In this document: one piece after another, positions 8,059 to 18,039 of the stretch
Layout: each line of letters opens with the position of its first letter
Position numbering within the stretch: position 1 is the stretch's first letter
Assembly (NCBI GenBank): GCA_003833135.1
Contig: QZLH01000238.1
Span: 83,319 to 101,755 of the forward strand
Origin: Oehlia diaphana
Taxonomy: Eukaryota > Glomeromycota > Glomeromycetes > Glomerales > Glomeraceae
DNA: 18,437 nucleotides
Direction of reading: 5' to 3'
Program-made: the position numbers and the translations under genes
Notes under the pieces: generated by a model
Seen by the model: the letters and a program-made list of their open reading frames with translations, nothing else
Database searches by the model: none
What the model was told of the DNA's origin: nothing

Positions 8059-10230
8059 TTTTTTTTTTTTTTTTTTGAGATTTGAAATGAAAAATTAAAC
8101 GAACATATTAATTTTTTTGTGCGGAATTTATATAAAAAAAAATTTTTTATATAATAATAAAAAAACAACCTTATTTTTTTGTGAACAGTTTCACGAATTT
8201 TTTTAATTGTTCCCTTTTGAGTGATTCTGTTGTATATCTTTACTATTTATGACATTGTCACACCGTACTCTGATTGACAACTAACCAATAATAAAAATTG
8301 CTTGCTAATAACTTTTTTTTTTTTATATTAAATGATTTTCTTTTTTTTTTTTTATTAAAAAAATAAGGAGTTCATAAAATATAAATTACAAATGTTGGTT
8401 GATATAATTATTTCATCGGTTTATTAATAAATCCATTTTAATTACCAAAAAAATCTCATCATTTTTTCATTTAAAGATAAAGGTTTCATAAACAAAAAAA
8501 GTGCCCATTTAATAACCATTTAATAAATCGTGTATATATTGCACTTCTTACAGTACATGACTTAAAAAGTCATAAATCTAATATAAATACTGTTATAATT
8601 ATTGAGAACTCTGATAAAAATGTGATAAAAAAAATTTAACCATTTAGAATAATATTATATTATTATATAAGCATTATGTAAGCAATTTTAAAATCCAAAA
8701 TATATAAATTTCTTTAAATATTTATATACAATATATGTCATCATATAACGTATAGTATTCAAGATTATTTCTACATTTAATCCGTCAAAAATCCATCGCT
8801 ATTATATATCATAATCTTTTTTATTATATAAAGACAGATTTTCTATCATTTATTTTATAACTTTGAATTACAGACAACTTTAAATTCGATATTATCTCAT
8901 GCGATCTTATTATATAATGATTAATTTACCTAAATTCGGTAAATAAGTTAAAGGTGGTTCAAACAACAATTGATGTGGCTGTAAATTTCGTGAATTCTTT
9001 TATCCAAATTAATATATCTTCTTAACCAAATTCTGAACAAAAATCATATTACGCAATATATACAGTAATATACACTATCATGTATAAAATTAATTATCAA
9101 AACGGGTTTTTTTGGGGGTTTTCTAAAAAATGGTCACCAAAATTTATTTTTTTCAGGGTTTTAAAATTATTTTACACAAAGGCTGAAAATTTGAAATTTC
9201 AGAATTGAAAAAAATTTCATTCATGTGAGGTTACGCAGATAAGTTATTATTAAAGTTTTTTTCTTTTTTTGGTATAACAGATTATTCATCGTAATAGTTG
9301 TATTACGTATCACGTATGTTTGTTTAATTTCTTACGTGCATGAAGCTTGGGAAAATAACGCGCCTAAGTTAATCATGTCCTTATAAATGTGATTCGGAAT
9401 TTTCCTAATGAAAAATTTTACTTTTGTACTATCTATTGCGAAATAATTGGTTTACATCGATCATTTCCATTATTGTCACTACAAAATTTACAGTACGATT
9501 CACGATTCATATGTTCCGGTTGTACAACTTCATTCTCAACCCTTAAAAATAATTTCTCAAGCGTAAAATTATTTTTCTTAAAGAGATATCATAAATTTTA
9601 TAATTAGTATCATAAGAAATTATCGCTGCAACCATTAAATTATTAAATTATAAAATAATTATTTATAATAATCAACAATAAATTTATCAAATACTCACAA
9701 ATACTCAAACGTAAGAATATTTATTATGAAATAGAAATTTCCTATTGGGAATAGTAAAATATAAATATATAAAAACATAATAATTTTTTTTATGCTGCGT
9801 AGGCGTAGATTCTATTGTTTTAAAACATTAAAGAACAATGGACGTTTTTTATTAGGGGGTTATTTATTTAGCAAATATTTGTTAACATATGAACTATATT
9901 TTTGGAAAAATCTGTCAATCTTCATGATTTATATGTTGTGTAACATTTCTTTAACCAATATTTTATCATGATTCAAGTAATAAATGATCCGAAACTGCTT
10001 GTGTAATTTTTTCCTGATTATTAAAATATGCACCAATGTTACTTGTGATCAAAACATTTCTATGATCTTCTATAAATCGTAAATTTCGACTTGTCTTATA
10101 TATTGGAAATTATTTTTTACAACTAAAAAGTTCTATACTTATACAACACGAAAAAAAAATTTAATTTATAAATACAACTTTTCTAAAAATATTCAAGTTA
10201 TTATCCAATGATATACACATAAAATATTCT

Positions 10231-10232
<2 letters not shown>
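8059..10232. other. Long AT-rich intergenic stretch, no supported gene
   Basis: Long T runs occur at 8058-8077, 8311-8323 and 8341-8353. A 29-codon minus-strand open segment at 8910-8999 (containing PHQLLFEPPLTYLPNLGK, with a donor-like GGTAAAT after it) reads somewhat like protein but is too short to name. A plus-strand open frame at 9389-9607 starts at GTG and shows no domain. Nothing else is recognised. Confidence 0.45.

Positions 10233-10306
<74 letters not shown>
10233..10306. repeat. 74-nt poly-T tract with a single C
   Basis: T runs from 10233 to 10306 with one interruption, C at 10272. On the minus strand it would be a poly-A tail downstream of sequence from about 10307 upward, as after retroposition, but no retrogene or target duplication is visible. 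It may also be a plain homopolymer, and its length is likely unreliable in the assembly. Confidence 0.9.
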
Positions 10307-10309
<3 letters not shown>

Positions 10310-11416
10310 TTGGACCTTTTATTACCATTACTATTATTACTATTATTATTTATATTATTTACCTAATAGCTTACGTTTATTTTCACGATAAAACTTTCAT
10401 AAAAATTAATATTTTTTATAACGTTAATTTTTTATTAAATTTGATAAAAAAAAAATGGTTTGATGTAATGCGGATATCATTTATGAATATTAAAGGATGT
10501 AAAACTGTACGAAATTTGTCATGATTTTTTAAAATCGGTAAGCAGAAAATTATTTCTCAACTTTCTTGTAAAATAAAAGTTACGTTACTATTTATTTTAT
10601 TAGGTCAACTTAATTTAATTTAAATGAACTTGAATCTTGAGTTATCGATCTGAATGACGAAGATTTCGTTCGTTGAATAATATTCATTAGAAAGATGTCC
10701 GACTTATATACCTTATTTTATATCTGAACTTGAGAAGCCATATAAAATTTACTGAGGTATCGCCAAATTTATTATTCACTCTTCTTTCTTTACTAGTAAT
10801 TAATGTTTTATTAATAAATTTGTTTTTCAAGGAATGGAATGCAAAATATTTATCATTAGTAAATATTCTCTAACGAAATATTACGTATTACAAAATTGGA
10901 TGTTGTCACCATTTTGAATATAAGTGATAGCGAAGAATAACAAGTGAGTAAAAAAACATAAGAATAGCGATTGTAAAGATCGTATTCGTTCATATAATAT
11001 ATTTACATAGTTTTTTTTTTTGCAAAATTCTTTGTCTTTTTACTAAATATATATCGATTGTGAGCTAATATAATTTCTTTTTTTTAAAAAAAAAAAAGAT
11101 TTTACAGTGCCGCCTTTAACTAGGAATGGAGATTTCATTTCGGTACGTCTTCCATTCTACTTCAGTTCTCCTGGGTAAATTAAAAACTAGGATAGATTTA
11201 CGCAGGTAGTAGAACCTTCCTCGCTTACCAAATGGGCCTTCCTAGAATATCATGTAATGATCAATAAAAAAAATTTATTTTGATTTGTTATTAAGCAACG
11301 ACCAAATGACCAATCTATACTCAGACTAAATTTAGTTTGCTTTTTAAATTATTAGATCAATTCCCAGAGTGGTTAATTTAATATTGGTTGATTATTATAA
11401 GATAAACGGAGGTTAC
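10307..11416. other. AT-rich stretch, one less AT-rich relic
   Basis: A trinucleotide-like ATT/ACT run lies at about 10320-10360. The only part that departs from AT-rich background is 11104-11250. No gene is supported. Confidence 0.4.
11116..11241 (-). pseudogene. Unidentified coding-like relic, 41 codons
   Basis: An open segment without a start follows an acceptor-like TATTCTAG and reads from EGPFGKRGRFYYLRKS to WKTYRNEISIPS. It is more balanced in base composition than its surroundings. The opposite strand of the same DNA is also open for about 24 codons, so coding direction is not secure. Probably a fragment of a repeated element; the family is not recognised. Confidence 0.25.
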
Positions 11417-11569
11417 GACACATTACGCCATTTCGTAAAAGCCATTTCGCCGAAGGGATATTTCTCCGAAGGGATATTTCGGCGAAAGGACGTTTCTTCG
11501 AAGGGATGGATATTTCGGCGAAAGTACATTTCACCGAATTCAATCTTACCGAATTCCATCTCACAGCGA
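11417..11569. repeat. Minisatellite cluster 1 with TTTCGCCGAA core
   Basis: About eight diverged units of 15-20 bp follow the entry motif ACATTACGCC. Each resembles CATTTCGCCGAAGGGA, with variants such as TATTTCGGCGAAAGGA and CATTTCACCGAATTCA. The core TTTCGSCGAAA is nearly self-complementary, so each unit could fold. Overlapping open frames on both strands here come from the repeat itself. Confidence 0.85.
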
Positions 11570-12237
11570 TTAAAAATATTCATCGCGCAATGAAAATTAT
11601 TTTTAGAGATCTTTTATTTTTTAGGATAATTTAACATTCAAGTAACTGATATTAATTGTTAAGCAATAAATAAATAATTTTATTTTCTTGAAAACACTTA
11701 TTCACGAAAAAGTAAGTAAAAAAAAAGATTAATGTATTATAAATAACGAAATATATTTTAATAAAAATCATTTAGTTAATTCAAAAATATTTCTAGAAAA
11801 AGTTTTTTTTATGTACTACTTAGTATAAAAACGATAAGGAATAAATAATATTTCCCATTCGGCAAAATATCCATTGTCCATTCATCGGTAAAGTGGCTAC
11901 GGCGAAATGGAAGATAACTCCATGTATACAACTTTAATCATATTGAACTACTTGCAAATTTACTATAAAAAAGTTAATAATGAAAATTAAATAAATAGGT
12001 AAATGATTTAAGCGACCTTTTTACTTTGACCGATAATGATTAATTTTTATTTAATTCAGAAATCTTAACTTTCTAGATCTTTGTTTCTTGCTTCATTAAC
12101 ATTTGAATATTGATATCATTAATGAGATTTAGGTATTTAGCCAGTATCATTAATTCGGGAATTCTATCAATAAAAAAGGAAAAAGTTTCAAAATGGTTTT
12201 TCTGGAAGAAAATGAGTTATCGAGGATTAAGTATCAG
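11570..12237. other. Spacer between minisatellite clusters, with an inverted copy
   Basis: Mostly plain AT-rich sequence. Positions 11853-11913 carry the same minisatellite in the opposite orientation: ATTCGGCAAAATATCC, then ATCGGTAAAGTGG, then ACGGCGAAATGGAAG. Nothing gene-like is visible. Confidence 0.6.
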
Positions 12238-12357
12238 GACATTACGCAGAAACTCATTTCACCGAAACTATTTTGCAGAAGGGATGTTCGCTGAAGGGAC
12301 ATTACACCGAATGAACATTTCACCGAAAGAACGTTTCGCCGAAAACCCCATTTCATC
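12238..12357. repeat. Minisatellite cluster 3 with TTTCGCCGAA core
   Basis: This cluster has the same orientation as the one at 11417. It also begins GACATTACGC and then shows diverged units such as CATTTCACCGAAAC, GACATTACACCGAAT, CATTTCACCGAAAGA and CGTTTCGCCGAAAAC. With the inverted copy at 11853-11913 it may mark one composite repetitive element of about 940 bp, but no terminal duplication was found. Confidence 0.8.
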
Positions 12358-12700
12358 AAAAATTTGCAGGAAAAGTCAATATCTTAGTAATGGAATAATT
12401 GCAATAAAAAAAAACAATAGGTACTGTAACTACAAGATTTTGATTTTTTGATACTCTTTTATATTGGCTTATTAATAAGTTTATGACATAGTTTTTTTAA
12501 TTAATGATTCTGACTTCAATATTAATTTAATCAACGAAAATTTAGAATGAACGCAATATAATATATCGTCATTTATGAACACCGTGTGTTGGTCTCGAAG
12601 CTTGACGTTGATCAATCAATTGATCGATAATTTTAATTTTTATTTTTATTTTTGACCTTGTATCTTTAGATGTTACTTCCAAATTAAGATTATACTTGCT
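12358..12700. other. AT-rich stretch, nothing recognised
   Basis: A palindromic ATCAATCAATTGATCGAT-like patch lies near 12610-12628. Otherwise I see no gene, RNA or repeat in this stretch. Confidence 0.5.
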
Positions 12701-12943
12701 GTCGGAATTAATTATGACATATGAAGCTTATACCATAATATACTAAATCGCCGTAATGCCGTAATTATTTAATGCCAAGTATACAAAATTACACAAAGGA
12801 AGTAAACATTTTTTTTTTTTGATTATGCGGTAGATAATTTTTAATCCTAAATCTCTATAATGCTGATCTTGATGTTTTGTTAGATATTTAAATAGTAAAA
12901 TCCATATTTCGTAATGCCGTAATTTCAATTCGGCAATTCCGAC
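12701..12943. mobile_element. Candidate small inverted-repeat element, 243 bp
   Basis: The ends GTCGGAATT (12701-12709) and AATTCCGAC (12935-12943) are perfect 9-bp inverted repeats. Inside, the motif CGTAATGCCGTAATT occurs twice in direct orientation, near each end (about 12752 and 12911). A related motif, CGTAATGCCGGCC, occurs at about 3617. No clear target duplication flanks it. The minus-strand open frame across it is probably incidental. Confidence 0.4.
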
Positions 12944-13052
12944 GGAACCTATAACTATTATCTAAATTATTCTCAAGAAGTCTAAACCCAAATAAATCGC
13001 CTCGCTCTCCGCAACAAAAGACTTGATATTACTATAGGACCTATGGAGTAGT

Positions 13053-13208
13053 TCAGGGTGATATATATACACGAAGGGCTTCCATGACTACGGCACCAGA
13101 CGTTCCACTATTAACAATTTCACTCACACTTCTTCGAACAATAACGTCTGATCCATATTCGATAAAATCTCCTCCCTTTCTACAATGTCTAATACAGGCG
13201 CTTGGCTT
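13053..13208 (-). pseudogene. Unidentified coding-like relic, 51 codons
   Basis: An open segment between two stops, without a start, reads from KPSACIRHCRKGGDFIEYG to GAVVMEALRVYISP. Composition and codon balance look protein-like against the AT-rich background. I do not recognise the family. The neighbouring frame is also open over about 34 codons upstream (ending LLFEEV), so a frameshift between the two is possible. Confidence 0.3.
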
Positions 13209-13531
13209 TCACAACTGGCACCATGAGAGAAAATTTTAGATTACAATAAACAGCAATATTTTTAGGATCTATTCCGCATCTATTAACTAGATGACTTCAA
13301 ATTAAAATAGGTGGTGTAACGGTCGGAGTCACTTCCTCCGGGACATACGGCAATTCCTCGTATTAACCTTACCGCTACAATGGGCATAGAGATGAACATG
13401 TGAAACTCTGTCGGAAATTATTTTGATAAGTAAATAAGCTCTGCCGCTCATCTATGACGAAATAACAGGGACAAAGATACATGAGACGAAGAAATTAAAA
13501 ATTTAGAAAAGTCTATATTATTAACATTGTA

Positions 13532-13732
13532 ATGAGAAGAATTTATGCTATCATGTTCAGGCCAGAATTGTTACAGAAAAGTTACGGATTATACATGGAA
13601 CACATGGAACACTATGGAATAAAGGTTCCCAAACAAGAAGAATCATCGAATGAAGATAGACTAATTCTTACATCATGATTCATAAATCCATCTGATGCGG
13701 AAGTGCCAAGTAAAGATGACAAGAAAAATTGA
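13532..13732 (+). pseudogene. Unidentified coding-like relic with an in-frame stop
   Basis: An ATG-initiated segment contains FRPELLQKSYGLYMEHMEHY and IKVPKQEESSNEDRLILTS, then meets TGA at 13676-13678. The same frame continues as FINPSDAEVPSKDDKKN to a second TGA at 13730-13732. Readable sequence on both sides of the stop suggests a decayed coding region. The family is not recognised. Confidence 0.3.
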
Positions 13733-13909
13733 AAGGTGAATTATTTTTTTATTTTACGTAAATAAATCCAAGAAATTTAGTGGCGCATATGTTCAGATCT
13801 TATGTGACCTTAGTCTTAACACGTGCTTTTTCTCAAAACATCCTTTCACAAGTTAAGACTTGCTCGAAGGTGATGCTACCTGAAAGTAAAAAGAGAAGTA
13901 TTTCGGACC

Positions 13910-14053
13910 ATGGTTTGGAAAGTTCCAGATAGTCCTGATTATGCAATACAACTATGGAAACGGGAAAAGTCTCACAAAATTCTTATGAATTTTGACGTTA
14001 AGAGCTATAAGATAATCAAGATGTTGTTATGCAAACATAAACCGATGTCTTGA
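13910..14053 (+). pseudogene. Unidentified coding-like relic, 47 codons
   Basis: It starts MVWKVPDSPDYAIQLWKRE and ends LLCKHKPMS. The frame is open back to a TGA shortly upstream. An overlapping frame is open upstream as far as about 13785 (MFRSYVTLVLTRAFSQN), so this may be the other side of a frameshift of one old gene. No domain is recognised. Confidence 0.25.
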
Positions 14054-14159
14054 TATAACATATTTTTTTTAATAAAACTAGAATTCACCTTTTAAGCTAA
14101 TATTTAGTAAAGTATAATATCTGCGCCTTGCCGTTTCGGTTTCATATACAGGTGGGTTC

Positions 14160-14960
14160 TTATTTTTGCGCTCCTTTGTTCTCTTTTTTGTTCTTTAACT
14201 TCGTTTTAACTTCCTTTTCTCTTAGGCCCAGCTCTTCGGCATTTTGACTCTTCGGTTTTCGGTTCTTCGGTTCTAAGGTGCGTCTTTTTTTCATTTTTTT
14301 TTCTCTTTTCTCATTTTTTTCGTTCGTTCTGACTATTCTTTCCTCTCGGACATGACACACTTCAATAACAGATAGTCAGATAGTTCAAATGCAAGTACAT
14401 AAGGATAACGAGGAGCTATAATGTAAAAAATTTCCAATTAATATAAACTCATTTAACATCTCAAAAAAAGTAAGAAAAGCAAAAATTAAATAATTTACCT
14501 CGGGCTTTTATTTTTGTTTTTAATGTTTTGCTTAATAGGTCCCGGCTCTTCGGCAACTTCGGCGCCTTGATATTTCGGTTCCAAGGTTCTAAGGTACTTT
14601 TTTTCATTTTTTTTCTCTCTTTTTTGTCTTTTTTTCGTTCGTTCTATCGTTCTAACTCCTTCTTTCTCTTAGATCCTGGCTCTTCGGCATTTCGGCTCTT
14701 CGGTTCTAAGATACGTTTTTCATTTTTTTCTCTTTTGCCTTTTTTTTTCGTTTGTTCTATCGTTCTAACTCTTTTTTCCTCTTAGGTCCCAGCTCTTTGG
14801 CAACTTTGGCGCTTTAACATTTCAGTTCCGTTCTTTTTTCGTTCCTTTGTTCTTTATTTTCTTTCTTAACATTGTTCTAACTTCTTTTTTTTTTGATACT
14901 TTCTTTTTTGCTCTTTTTTTTATTTTCTTCCTTTTGTTTTTTTCTTCTTTCCCTTTCTTC
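14160..14960. repeat. Polypyrimidine satellite with intron-like units
   Basis: The plus strand is dominated by C and T for about 800 bp (purine-rich on the minus strand), interrupted near 14350-14510. At least four cassettes carry GCTCTTYGGC followed by TTCGG or TTTGG motifs: 14226-14277, 14539-14593, 14673-14710, and one from 14786. Each follows a CTCTTAG- or AATAG-type acceptor, and two end AAG before GT. The spacers 14594-14672 (79 nt, with CTAAC) and 14711-14785 (75 nt, with CTAAC but starting AT instead of GT) are intron-sized. Open frames on both strands are repetitive and carry no domain, so I call it a repeat, not a gene. Confidence 0.65.
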
Positions 14961-15493
14961 CTATGAAAAAAAAAAAAATTTTTTTCCTTAATTATTGTTT
15001 TTGACGCGTGCTTATCATGTAAAAATCAGCGTCATTTGCGTTATTATTTATGTGGTTAGTCTAAACGTAACGCCCGCTTTATTGTAGTGTTTTAAATATT
15101 AGATTCTTTACTCTTGTCCTCACACCACCAATTGATAATATTGATAATTGATTTACTGCCATCTGATTTCCGCCGATCATGGAATTGCCTGTCTTTCTTT
15201 GTGAATAATTTTAACAATTGTTTTGGTTAGATAACTTGGGCTGATATCTTATGTAATTCAAAAATAAATGTAATATTACTAATGGTAACGATTAATTTAA
15301 TCGTATCGAACTTTAAATAATATTCAATATGTCCTTTATTATTATATTTCAATTACACAAGAAAATACAAATGAAATAAAGTTCAAAGTTATCTATATAT
15401 TAGTTTAAGATAATATTTAACTACAGTAATATGTAATTCCCCTTTCTCGTAGTAAAAATAAAAAAAAAATGTTAAAGCAATAAAGGATTGATT
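14961..15493. other. Intergenic stretch downstream of the F-box gene
   Basis: AT-rich sequence with a slightly more balanced patch around 15000-15190. No open frame, RNA gene or repeat is recognised. The F-box transcript would end here; a clear polyadenylation signal was not identified. Confidence 0.5.
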
Positions 15494-16930
15494 TTACAAA
15501 TAAACATAAAAAAAATCGGAGAATAAAAGTGGATTAAATCTAAGAACATTATCATCAACAAAACTTTGAATCATATTTGAAAATTCTTCATTGAGACAAT
15601 CATTACTTATATCAAATTTAAAATGAAGTGGGTAATTTCTTTCTTTCCGATTATTTAAAAATTCTTTCATTGATTCAAATGAGAATTTCCATGAACCTTT
15701 CATTTCAATACGTTCCAATTTTTTTGAAGTTGACTTTGATAAAATATTTAATACCATATCACCAATTGAAGGTATATAAAAAGGGTATTTACTAAATATT
15801 TCTATATATTCTAATTGATTACAATGAACTAACAGATCTCCTAATGCATCAATAATTGTATCGAAATAGGAAATGCATAAATGCTCTAGTTTTGGACAAT
15901 TTTGATATACTGCTATAACGATTTGTATAATATCTTCTGTATTCTTGACAAAATTATTATTAATTTTAATCGTTTTAAGAGTTCCACTTGTATTTTGTAT
16001 TAATTCTTTTACTCCCATAGGACGACAAAATTCAAGACTTCGAAGTTTTGGTAATCTAACTAAACGTAAATCATTCATGTCTTTTGCGTAATATCCTAAT
16101 ACTATACTTTCTAAATTTACAAAAGAATCTAAAATATTAAGAGGAATACATAAGTCAAGTTTTCCATGAAGATGTTTAAGTGTGTTCTTATGTTTAATTA
16201 ATGCTTGACCTATCATCCCACAATAAATATCCCAATTTTTTCCTTCTTGTCCACTATAAATGAAATATTCTAATTTCCTCTGAGCTTCAATTAATTTAAT
16301 TATTCCTTGGCTATTATTTTTAACAATACTTCCCTCTAATTCAAGTTTTTTAATATTAACACAAATATTTGCCAAGTTATAAAAAATTCTTTCATCCAAA
16401 TATTGTGTACAAGTTAACTCAACAAGATTTGATAAATTATCTTGTAATCTCATATAATTCATCATAAAATGATCATCATGACGTAATTTATGAGAAATTC
16501 CAAGATGATTTAAATAAGAACACTTATCAAGAATCATATCATAGAATTCGCTTTCTATGATTTTTTCCTGATTTATTGAAAGCGGTGATTTGTAACAGAT
16601 ATTAATAGCTTCTATTACGTCAAATGTAACAATAGACCGGCAATAGGTAATGTACTCGAACAATGGTCTTTGCGTTTGTATAAATGATAAATCAATTTCA
16701 TTCATAATAAGTAAATTTTTTGATTCTTCGGATAAAAATGCGAAAAGAACTTTAGTAAGTGAAACAATACATCTTGATTTTAAATTATGAGATAAACAAT
16801 TTTCCCATAATATTGGTATAGTTAACTCACACCAAAGTTTATTCACTAAAAGACAATTGAATAATGTACCACGGTTATTTTCTAATTGCTTTATGATTAG
16901 AGCGAAAATATCAGGAATAAGTTTAGACAT
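15494..16930 (-). CDS. F-box protein with a leucine-rich C-terminal region, 478 aa, single exon
   Basis: The N-terminus (about residues 1-45) fits an F-box: LIPDIFALIIKQLE, then LFNCLLVNKLWCELTIPILW, the helix pattern that binds Skp1. The rest, about residues 130-460, has irregular leucine-rich segments typical of fungal F-box/LRR proteins (for example LVELTCTQYLDER, NIKKLELEG, LEHLCISYF, LEYIEIF). The likely role is the substrate adaptor of an SCF ubiquitin ligase; the target is unknown. The frame is intact, and its length is typical of the large F-box family of Rhizophagus. The ATG at 16928-16930 is chosen because MSKL followed at once by the F-box is the usual start in this family, and an A-rich leader precedes it. 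No intron is needed. An isolated gene with no partner nearby. Confidence 0.92.
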   Translation of the reverse strand: MSKLIPDIFALIIKQLENNRGTLFNCLLVNKLWCELTIPILWENCLSHNLKSRCIVSLTKVLFAFLSEESKNLLIMNEIDLSFIQTQRPLFEYITYCRSIVTFDVIEAINICYKSPLSINQEKIIESEFYDMILDKCSYLNHLGISHKLRHDDHFMMNYMRLQDNLSNLVELTCTQYLDERIFYNLANICVNIKKLELEGSIVKNNSQGIIKLIEAQRKLEYFIYSGQEGKNWDIYCGMIGQALIKHKNTLKHLHGKLDLCIPLNILDSFVNLESIVLGYYAKDMNDLRLVRLPKLRSLEFCRPMGVKELIQNTSGTLKTIKINNNFVKNTEDIIQIVIAVYQNCPKLEHLCISYFDTIIDALGDLLVHCNQLEYIEIFSKYPFYIPSIGDMVLNILSKSTSKKLERIEMKGSWKFSFESMKEFLNNRKERNYPLHFKFDISNDCLNEEFSNMIQSFVDDNVLRFNPLLFSDFFYVYL

Positions 16931-16957
16931 TATGATCGAAAAAAAAAAATATGGAAT

Positions 16958-17003
16958 TCTTGAGTTTAGGAAAAATACAATCTTGAGTTCAGGAAAAATA
17001 CAA
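16958..17003. repeat. 23-bp tandem duplication just upstream of the F-box start
   Basis: Two adjacent 23-bp copies (16958-16980 and 16981-17003) differ at one base and share TCTTGAGTT and AGGAAAAATACAA. They lie 28-73 bp upstream of the ATG, in the probable 5' leader or core promoter. A regulatory effect is possible but not shown. Confidence 0.85.
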
Positions 17004-17166
17004 TAACAATCGTCTGTTTTATACTGATTTTATATTTCCAAATTCGAAAACAAAACCGATAAAACCGATAAAAAAAAATGCGTCAAACAAAGGACTTAAG
17101 TTACACAAATATGTAACGGCTCAGTAATTTGAAATTTGTCTAATCAAAGTAAATGATCGTTAAATT

Positions 17167-17280
17167 TTAACGTGACCGTTGGCGCATACTTACCTTATTT
17201 TTGCCAACAATAAATAGATCATCATAAAAAATAGAAATTAAAATAAAATTCATTCAGTAGATTTTAATTTTAGTGGTCAA
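17167..17280. repeat. 114-bp direct repeat, left copy
   Basis: It matches 17909-18022 with four differences by eye. Within it, a 107-bp core (17173-17279) begins TGACC and ends GGTCA, so it starts TG, ends CA and has 5-bp inverted tips. That is the form of a very small LTR, but the flanks do not give a target duplication and no primer-binding site is evident. Confidence 0.9.
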
Positions 17281-17908
17281 TATAAACAAATAAACAAAAC
17301 AAACTGCTGCACTTTTTTCATTAGTTAATAATATAATGCTCTTTTTGATTTATTAAAAGAATTTCTAATCTATAGCATCTTAAAAATATTCGTTGTTAGT
17401 AGTAATTTATTAGTAATGTTATTTTAAATATAAATAGAGCGACGAATTAAAAACATCAGACGGGAATGCCGTATCAATAATGTACTTCCAAATTTGAGAT
17501 AGTATGTTGATCGTCATTTGTTTGCGACTTCACTGAACGAAATATTGTTGATTTAATGTATTATACCAATGGCCTCGAGTTTTATTTATTAATAACTTAT
17601 GTTGCTTATAATCTTATTATATTTAAAATGTCATTATTGTCGTTACCGATTAAAATCCTCTTCAGCAATCTTTTAATTCTGTAAGTGGATGATGTAAAGC
17701 ATCTAAAAGTTCAGGACTCTAACACATGATTCTTTATGATCGTCAATATCGTCATTATCATTAAGAGCAGCTGTTATTCGCACCTCCACTTTTGTTATTC
17801 GATATTTCTCCGCATTACATCATAATTGTTATAATTTCAAGTTCTCCTATAAATCATGATCTGCGGATTCATATAATTTTACTATTATTTTAATATTCAT
17901 AAAAATAA
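17281..17908. other. Interior between the 114-bp direct repeats
   Basis: 628 bp without an open frame of note. A somewhat less AT-rich patch lies at 17440-17530 and 17640-17790. If the direct repeats are terminal repeats, this would be the interior of a non-autonomous miniature retroelement; no tRNA-complementary primer site or polypurine tract is clear. Confidence 0.4.
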
Positions 17909-18022
17909 TTAACGTGACCGTTGGCGCATACTAACCTAATTTTTGCCAACAATTAATAGATCATCATAAAAAATAGAAATTAAAATAAAATTCATTCAGT
18001 AAATTTTAATTTTAGTGGTCAA
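17909..18022. repeat. 114-bp direct repeat, right copy
   Basis: Second copy of the repeat at 17167-17280, in the same orientation, starting 742 bp downstream. The core 17915-18021 has the same TGACC and GGTCA tips. The shared TTAACG before both cores means the duplicated segment is slightly larger than the TG-to-CA core. Confidence 0.9.
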
Positions 18023-18039
18023 GAGATTGGGCCACTCTC

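Larger units (their letters stand above)
12944..14159. other. Less AT-rich region of coding relics
   Basis: From about 12990 to 14060 the sequence is visibly richer in G and C and contains several short coding-like segments on both strands, annotated separately. None makes a complete gene. The stretch looks like remains of one or more transposons or old genes. Positions 13310-13420 are also composition-shifted but yield no readable frame. Confidence 0.45.

Noticed and set aside
7956..8168. Minus-strand open frame over the second Myb-like gene's first exon
   Set aside because: A Phe- and Lys-rich product of poly-T and poly-A runs; the region is explained by exon 1 and intron 1 of the Myb-like gene.
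9389..9607. Plus-strand open frame of 72 codons
   Set aside because: Starts at GTG, has no recognisable domain and no splice or paralogue support.
11369..11593. Open frames on both strands across minisatellite cluster 1
   Set aside because: The repeat is open in both directions because of its unit sequence; the product is repetitive and not a known protein.
12110..12451. Plus-strand open frame of 113 codons over minisatellite cluster 3
   Set aside because: Half of it is repeat-derived and the rest has no protein-like pattern.
14160..14785. Open frames in the polypyrimidine satellite on both strands
   Set aside because: Lys/Glu/Arg-rich or Phe/Ser-rich products follow from the purine/pyrimidine bias; no domain or start context supports them.
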